From assembly GCA_949358305.1 (NCBI GenBank), contig OX442323.1, positions 7,936,001 to 8,000,000 of the forward strand: 64,000 nucleotides of DNA, in the 5' to 3' direction. This document shows, in pieces, positions 58,085 through 64,000 of the stretch; positions within the stretch are counted from its first letter, which is position 1; every line of letters starts with the position of its first letter. Source of the stretch: Strigamia acuminata. Its lineage: Eukaryota; Arthropoda; Chilopoda; Geophilomorpha; Linotaeniidae. Under the pieces are notes generated by a model. That model did not search any database. It was given only the letters and a program-made list of their open reading frames with translations, and was not told where the DNA came from. The translations under genes and the position numbers were made by a program.

Positions 58085-59440
58085 AAATAAATTTAAAAAT
58101 ATTATTTTTTAATTCATTGCTAATGTTTCCACACCCTTTGATTGCTTTTATGTGCGGATCTGCGCCGTTTATCATCAATTCGTGGATCATTTCGAGATCA
58201 TTTCGATGCACCGCGTTGTGCAAGGGACTAACTCCGCACTTATTGACCGCATTGATGTTTGCGCCTTTGTCTGAACGAAATAAATAATTAAAAATTCCTT
58301 TAATGTAAATCAAACGACGTCTTTCGAAGCGAATGTTGCTGCCCAATGCAAAGCCGTGTTTCCGCTTTTCGGACTGTCGATGCAATTCACGTTCACTCCG
58401 GCTGCGATTAATTGACAAATTCGACCCGATACTTTCATTAAATTAAAGATAAAATTAATACATTTGAATTAATACATTTTTTCAATTTATTTAGAATACT
58501 TTTCGTCCGCAGTCGCCTTCAATAAATCCTCGAAGTAAACAGCTTCGATTTCGCTGGTTTTTGCCAACTCGATTGCGTTTTATAGACTATCATTTTGAAC
58601 ACCTGGATCCGCACCGGCCATTAACAACAACTGCACAATGTCTGTTCAGTTTAACTGCTGAAATTTCACCATGAGGAAAATATTTAAAAAATAATAATAA
58701 TCATTTTGTATTTTTTTGTGTACTTTTGTGGCTAAATGTAATAAAGTTCCTTCTTCGGTCATTGATGTACACGTTTGTTCTCAGAAAGTTTTCTGTCTGA
58801 GTTGAATTATCGTCTGAAATTTAAATGTTTTAATGTTAAATCATGGTCTGTGGTTAAATTCTTGAAATTCTTGAAATTCTTGAAATTTCAAAGTTCATCA
58901 AAACTCACCATTTCCGCTCAGAGAAATTAACGACTTAACTACATCAGTTCTGCCTTGTTCGATCGCGCTAATTTCAGCATTTTAATTAAAATCTAGACGA
59001 ATAATAACTTAATACATGGAAAAATATGTAAACCGAGAGCACACTTCATTCTACGGAAAAATATAGTACACGATTGGTTTGTGATGTTACTCTTACTTGA
59101 GATATTTATCCATTTTGTAAAACTTTCGTATAAATGTTTGAATTGATTGTTCACACGATTTAATCTCTGAAACAATATTTGAAAATATAATTTATTTAAT
59201 AACTTAATTTTTAATGAAGTTCCCATTATAAACCAAACGAACCCTATAGTCATCCTTATTTATCGGTATTATTATTTCAAACCAACCGACCAATCAGGAA
59301 CCGAAGGTGGCGCTGAGATCAGTTTGAAATAATCTGCTAAATATGAAACGCATTTTACGTTTCGTCGTTAATGCACTCTGAGAAACCCTTTATTAAGGAT
59401 GTCTAAAAGCAATCGCGTGTGGCAGTGAAAGTAAGGGGAT
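58085..59440 (-). pseudogene. Ank-GH20 5' part, degenerate tandem copy, with promoter
   Basis: Matches 53175-54580: ankyrin exons, first exon and the divergent promoter. Relative to the intact gene, an 18-bp deletion near 58314 removes a splice acceptor. A deletion of about 20 bp near 58977 shifts the frame right after the start codon, and other small indels occur. The ankyrin block GVSPLHNAVHRNDLEM is still readable. It joins the HMMR 3' flank directly, so it is the start of a second tandem unit. Confidence 0.9.
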
Positions 59441-59445
59441 TCATA

Positions 59446-60300
59446 ACTGGCGCGAAATAAATTGGCGCGGAATTAATTTTTTTTACAGACCCGTTATTTC
59501 AGTAAATTGAACTGGCGCGGAATGAATAAGCGCGGAATTTTGAATTCAATTGTTGAATTAGCGCGGAATGCCAACATTGGCAACTGAATAAGCGCGGAAT
59601 TTGTTAAAATTTGGAACTGAATTAGCGCGGAATTTGTTAAAATTTGGAACTGAATTAGCGCGGAATTTGGACAAAAGTTGGAACTGAATAAGCTCGGAAT
59701 ACGAAAAGCAATACAAGTTTTTAATTTGTTGTTTTCCAATCGAATTTACTTATTTTTGTGGTTTTTAGGCTTTTAAAGTCAATTTTGGACGTTTTTTCAA
59801 CCAAAATTCTCACACTTGAAAAATGTTCGTTTAACGACACGATTTGTCCAATTAGTGACCTTCGTTAAGTTGCCCCCCCCCCCCCTATGTCCAATCTAAT
59901 TTTCAAAATTGACCTTTAGGAATATTTAACACATGAATCCTATGTGTAATCTGCCGCTGAAAACGTTGGTGTCCTTATATTTCTCATTAAATTTAGTTAA
60001 AAGGAAGAAATCAGCAAATTACGACGAAAATTGAACAAACGCTCATTGCAGTGAAGCCCCCTCCTGTCTCCTAGCGGAATTTTCTACAGCACACCATTCC
60101 GCGCTCAGGCAATTCAAGAACTGAATAAGCGGAGAATTCTCTACAGCACACCATTCCGCGCTTAGTCAGTTCTGGAATTGCCTGAGCGCGGAATTCTCAT
60201 TACCACAACTGAACAGGCGCGGAATGATCAGCCGAGGACTGAATAAGCGCGAATGAATAAGCGCGGAATTTCTTTCCGCGCTCATTCATTCCGCGCCAGT
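59446..60300. mobile_element. TIR element rich in GCGCGGAAT words
   Basis: Ends actggcgcgaaataaattgg and, on the other strand, actggcgcggaatgaatgag form imperfect inverted repeats of about 30 bp, flanked by TA on both sides (59444-59445, 60301-60302). Inside, gcgcggaat or its complement occurs more than ten times, in direct orientation on the left and mostly inverted on the right. A 33-bp repeat lies near 59585-59660. A poly-C run lies at about 59873-59885. No transposase. TA duplication would suit a Tc1/mariner-type origin, but this is uncertain. Confidence 0.65.
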
Positions 60301-60302
60301 TA

Positions 60303-60740
60303 TTGAAAAATTAGGATTTTTACTCGGAGAATATATTTAATGATTTTTAGGAAATATTGCCGAGAACGAAAGTTCCGAGAATCTAGACTTGCGAAAAGTA
60401 GATTAAAAAATGCATTTTTTTTTACCTTTTTAATAGAAATTTCTAATTTTTAATTTTTTTGACATTTTTAGGAAGTTTGTAAATCACGGGAACAAAACCT
60501 CAAGCTCCAGAAGAAGTTCGAGCGCCTTGAAACCCAGTTAAAAAATGGAAAATGGCGTTTTGATCCATCAAAAGCATTTACCCACTGATAAAGAAAACTA
60601 TCCCCTGCACGATGCCAATTGTTATATCTAAAATTTCAAATTTATAATGATAACATAACCAAAATTATATAATATTGTTTTTTATTTTTTTTTAAATAAT
60701 AATTAAACAAATCGATTTATAATACAATAAATTTCTTTAT
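60303..60740 (+). pseudogene. HMMR fragments, degenerate tandem copy
   Basis: 60303-60380 matches the HMMR intron/exon around 55265-55350; it is fused directly to sequence matching 57725-57970 plus the 3' flank. The last exon keeps the codons for REQNLKLQKK but a deletion in the AFSH region causes a frameshift and early TGA. Exons between are missing, with the TIR element just upstream. Confidence 0.9.
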
Positions 60741-60850
60741 ATTAATCAATAGTGCATTTATTCAACATGATAAAAGCGATCTAAAAATTTCATTTTTGTT
60801 TAAATATAATATATATCAAATATATTAAATATAAAAGTAATTTTATTCAT

Positions 60851-63800
60851 CTAAGCTTCCTGTATATCTTGTATGACTCGGACAAAATTCGTAGGCACGA
60901 GACCGGCACGGTCTTTGAGCACACCCTTGACCCAGTGCTCGTTTATTCGAGCGACCAATCCGATCATGTCGCCGACTCGAAACGACAACTCGTCCTCACG
61001 TTCGCTTATCAAATCGTAAAGAGCTAGACACCGCGGCCCGCTCAATGGCGCCGACCCATCCTCTTGGAACTAAATTGACAATTTTTCCATTTTATTTTAA
61101 ACCGGAAATAAACAAACAACTCGATTTAATCCGATTCCTACCTCCGGATCGTCCGGTAACGGAATGATAACCTGTACAAACGTGCGCGGAAACATTCCTT
61201 CACGGTCGCCTAGGCAACCGTAAAGCCACTCATCGTTGATGCGATGTATTAATGTTATTATATCACTAACCTATTGTTTATTAATTAATTTAGAATTTAT
61301 ATTATTTAAAAAATTGAGAGCAACGTACCTTGAAACACAAATCGTCGTCCTGCGTTGCCTCGTAGTCGTACAATGCCACTCCGTGCGGTTCGCTTCTCTG
61401 TAACAACGGAAATTTTTCAAAAGATCAAACATGGCGGATTTAAAAATTAAGATGGCGGATTATACGAATGTAAAGAAAGCGGGGAAAATAAGCGCACCTG
61501 GCATTTTAAAGGGCTAAAATCGTCGGATTCTTGGGAAGAATCCTGTAAAAAAGCACAACAAACGAGGAAGAGACACATAAAAGAGTGGGAAAAGCATTAA
61601 AAGGAAATAAACACGATTTTTTTTATATTTTTTAATACTATGCTATTATTTGGTAAGGAAGTGCGTGCTCACCGTGTAATTTTTCGGTCTCGGTGGAAGC
61701 GCCGGAGCCGGAGAACATTCCAGAAACATGCTGCTAATAAACTCCACGGGTTCTTGAACCTGCAAGGGCCTCGGAGGCAACGCAGGACCATCAAATTCGT
61801 TCCTAAACAAATTGTCGTCAATTAATTTTATAAAAAATAATTAAAAAATAAAAATTTTAATATTATTTTGTCAACCTGTTTTTTTTCCTCTCTGTGGCGT
61901 CCACGCTGGCACTTCTGGTCAAAGACAAACGAGGTTTCGGCACCGGTTTCTGTCGGTGATTCAGACTTGAATGCGAGTCGTCTTTTGTTTCGTTCGTTCC
62001 AGTCAGCGAGCTAAATATTTCGTCTAATTCGAGCAGATCGTTCGGTAGAGACATTTTCCGCTCCTCCGGTGCCGGGGAGCTCTGACACGCGTTGAAATCT
62101 ATCAACGGGTAGTCGATACTGCATCTGTGGGCGGCGAACATGTCGAACGGATCCTGCAAGTTGGGCACGGGCGGCGCGTGCGACTTCTGCGAGCGTTTTT
62201 TGGGCGCCAAACTCACTCGGCTGTACTGAGGAATATTCAATTGCTCGTAAAACGTCGATGTGTCGGACAGTAAAACTTCTTCGTAACTTGGCGGATCCTT
62301 AAAAAAAAAACATTTCGATTAACATTCCTGATTTAAATGATTTAAAATTTGATAATTTTTGCTTAATTTTGTAAATTTCTTAAAATTTGAGTAATTTTTG
62401 ATAAATTTCGTTAAAATTTGAGTAATTTTTGATAAATTTCGTTAAAATTTGAGTAATTTTTGATAAATTTCGTTAAAATTTGAGTAATTTTTGATAAATT
62501 TCGTTAAAATTTGAGTAATTTTTGATAAATTTCGTTAAAATTTGAGTAATTTTTGATAAATTTCGTCAAAATTTGATGAATTTTCGATAATTTTCCTCAA
62601 AATTTGATGAATTTTAGATAATTTTCCTCAAAATTTGATGAATTTTCGATAATTTTCCTCAAAATTTGATGAATTTTAGATAATTTTCCTCAAAATTTGA
62701 TGAATTTTCGATAATTTTCCTCAAAATTTGAGGAATTTCCAATAAATTAAGATCAAATTTGAAAAATTTTCAATAAATTAGATCAAAATTTAAGAAATTT
62801 TCAATAATTTAGATCAAAATTTAAGAAATTTTCAATAAATTAGATCAAAATTTAAGAAATTTTCAATAAATTAGATCAAAATTGAAAAATTTTTCAATAA
62901 ATTGGATTAAAATTTGAAGACTCGAGGAATTAATACCAAAGGGAAGACTGATATGACTCCGTTCCCGCTGTTTATTTTGGGCGGAGCTGCAAATCGAACA
63001 ATAAATAAATGAAAACAAATCGATAAAAATTCAATTGTGTCGTTATTGTTACGTGGCCGTGGAGGAAGTTTCTTCTTTGTGGTTTGTACTGCGATTGGTC
63101 TTATTATAGTTGGACCCCATTTTGACTTCTAATTCAAAGAAGAAAAAGAGAAATTAACAAAAAGAAAAATTTCTTTTCATCATCCAAATAAATAATAACT
63201 TTTTTGTTCTCGTTCGGTGTCTGTTTGACCTCGTTGTTGGACGAATTGGTCGAATTTGAATTCTCCTTGTGCTTTTTAAACAGAAACATTCTCTTCGCGC
63301 TTCTTTCGTTGCTTTTTTTATCTAAAATAAAAACAAAAAAATCCAAAAATTAATTTTTTTCGAAACCTAAAAATAAACCTTTGAGTTTAATTACCTTGAT
63401 TTGATCTCACGAGCAAATCTCTGCAAAAAAAATAAGAAAAATAAAACGAAAATACAAGATAAGCCTAAAATACTTGTTTGTTTTGGCATTGGTTGGCAGT
63501 GGCGGCGCAGGCGCTGGACGAATCGGTAACCTCGGTTGGTTTTCTAAAGATAAACAACATTTTTTAAAAAATATATAAAAAAAAAAGAAAATTGACTATA
63601 ATCGCAGTTTGCACCTTGTATCAATAAACACAGCCACCCAAACGTATCTTTTTATCGTTTCCCAACATGTGTTTCTTATCTAACAACGTTTAAAATTAAA
63701 AAATAAAAAAATTGAAATTTTCTTCACATTTTTAACTAAACAAAAAAATTGTTTACATCCATATCACATTGACAACACTTCGTGCCCATTTCGTAACGTA

Positions 63801-64000
63801 ATAACGGAATTACGCAATGTTTTATTTGATATTTGATCCATTAATTAAATTTTTTCAAACTTTTTCTCCACAGTGGGCGTTGCTTTAAAAGTTGTTTAAT
63901 TTTCGTCGCGCTCAAAATACGTTCAAAATGTCTTGAGAAAACCTTCCAAAAGTGTTTTTAACACACAATAACTTACCTAGATCGGTTTGGGTAGCGAGAT
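60851..64000 (-). CDS. SH3-domain adaptor, SH3D19-like (5' end beyond the window)
   Basis: Scaffold protein with a proline-rich, disordered N-terminal part and two C-terminal SH3 domains. From the right edge the reading is LATQTDLENQPRLPIRPAPA ... NKDLLVRSNQDKKSNERSAK ... KWGPTIIRPIAVQ ... KKKLPPRPPPP ... PPSYEEVLL ... DPFDMFAAHR (a DPF motif as in endocytic adaptors) ... ALPPRP. SH3-1 is GVALYDYEATQDDDLCFKVS to EWLYGCLGDREGMFPRTFVQ; SH3-2 is RCLALYDLISEREDELSFRV to HWVKGVLKDRAGLVPTNFVR. The stop is at 60851. Two SH3 domains at the C-terminus with PxxP and DPF motifs suggest SH3D19/EBP, but vertebrate SH3D19 has more SH3 domains, so the family call is tentative. Exon frames join cleanly. Confidence 0.75.
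62345..62925. repeat. 31-bp minisatellite, SH3-gene intron
   Basis: First block: aatttgagtaatttttgata followed by aatttcgttaa (31 bp; starts at 62401 and 62432). The second block has a related 31-bp unit with tttcctcaaaatttgatgaa, and a third degenerate block has ttagatcaaaatttaagaaa. Block boundaries show successive expansions of different variants. Confidence 0.94.

Overview
This is an intron-rich, AT-rich animal nuclear window with compact genes and mostly short introns. An arthropod is the best guess. CYFIP/Sra-1 reads like arthropod forms, down to a small in-frame cassette exon, and the MBT-repeat gene has the Drosophila Sfmbt layout (FCS zinc finger, four MBT repeats, SAM). The species cannot be named from the sequence alone. 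No bacterial operon, CRISPR array, tRNA or rRNA was seen.

Layout. Bases 1-4449 are satellite DNA: a 188-bp tandem repeat that runs abruptly into about 162 identical copies of a 12-bp GC-rich unit. Bases 4450-9900 are accessory. They hold three diverged copies of an unrecognised symmetric exon, two short ORFs, a 111-bp MITE, a perfect 164-bp inverted repeat and a hAT remnant. From 9.9 kb conserved genes follow closely: ATG13 (+), PGAP2 (-), WDR55 (+), CYFIP (-), RPA1 (-), GHDC/GH3-domain (+), ACSF2 (-), an ACSF2 paralogue (-), Sfmbt (-), WBP4 (+), an ankyrin + GH20-like gene (-), HMMR/RHAMM (+) and an SH3D19-like gene (-, running off the right edge). PGAP2/WDR55, Sfmbt/WBP4 and Ank-GH20/HMMR are divergent pairs with short shared promoters. 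Two tandem segmental duplications are decaying: one around RPA1 (25.9-30.7 kb) and one around Ank-GH20/HMMR (53.2-60.7 kb).

The genes are mostly housekeeping: autophagy initiation, GPI-anchor remodelling, ribosome biogenesis, WAVE-complex actin control, single-strand DNA binding, acyl/amido adenylation, Polycomb-type chromatin binding, splicing and spindle/centrosome function. GHDC and the two ACSF2 genes make an 11-kb cluster of three adenylate-forming enzymes.

The most unusual features are these. (1) Thirteen AT-rich minisatellites, nearly all intronic and each with a private unit, have periods of 10/11, 20/21, 31 or 41 bp, which are whole multiples of about one DNA helical turn. (2) At least two, probably three, of these arrays are the cargo of non-autonomous hAT elements, with 8-bp target duplications readable for three insertions. 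(3) RPA1 appears to encode two tandem RPA70N domains through an exact in-frame exon fusion. (4) An ankyrin-GH20 protein seems to have lost the GH20 catalytic Asp-Glu pair.
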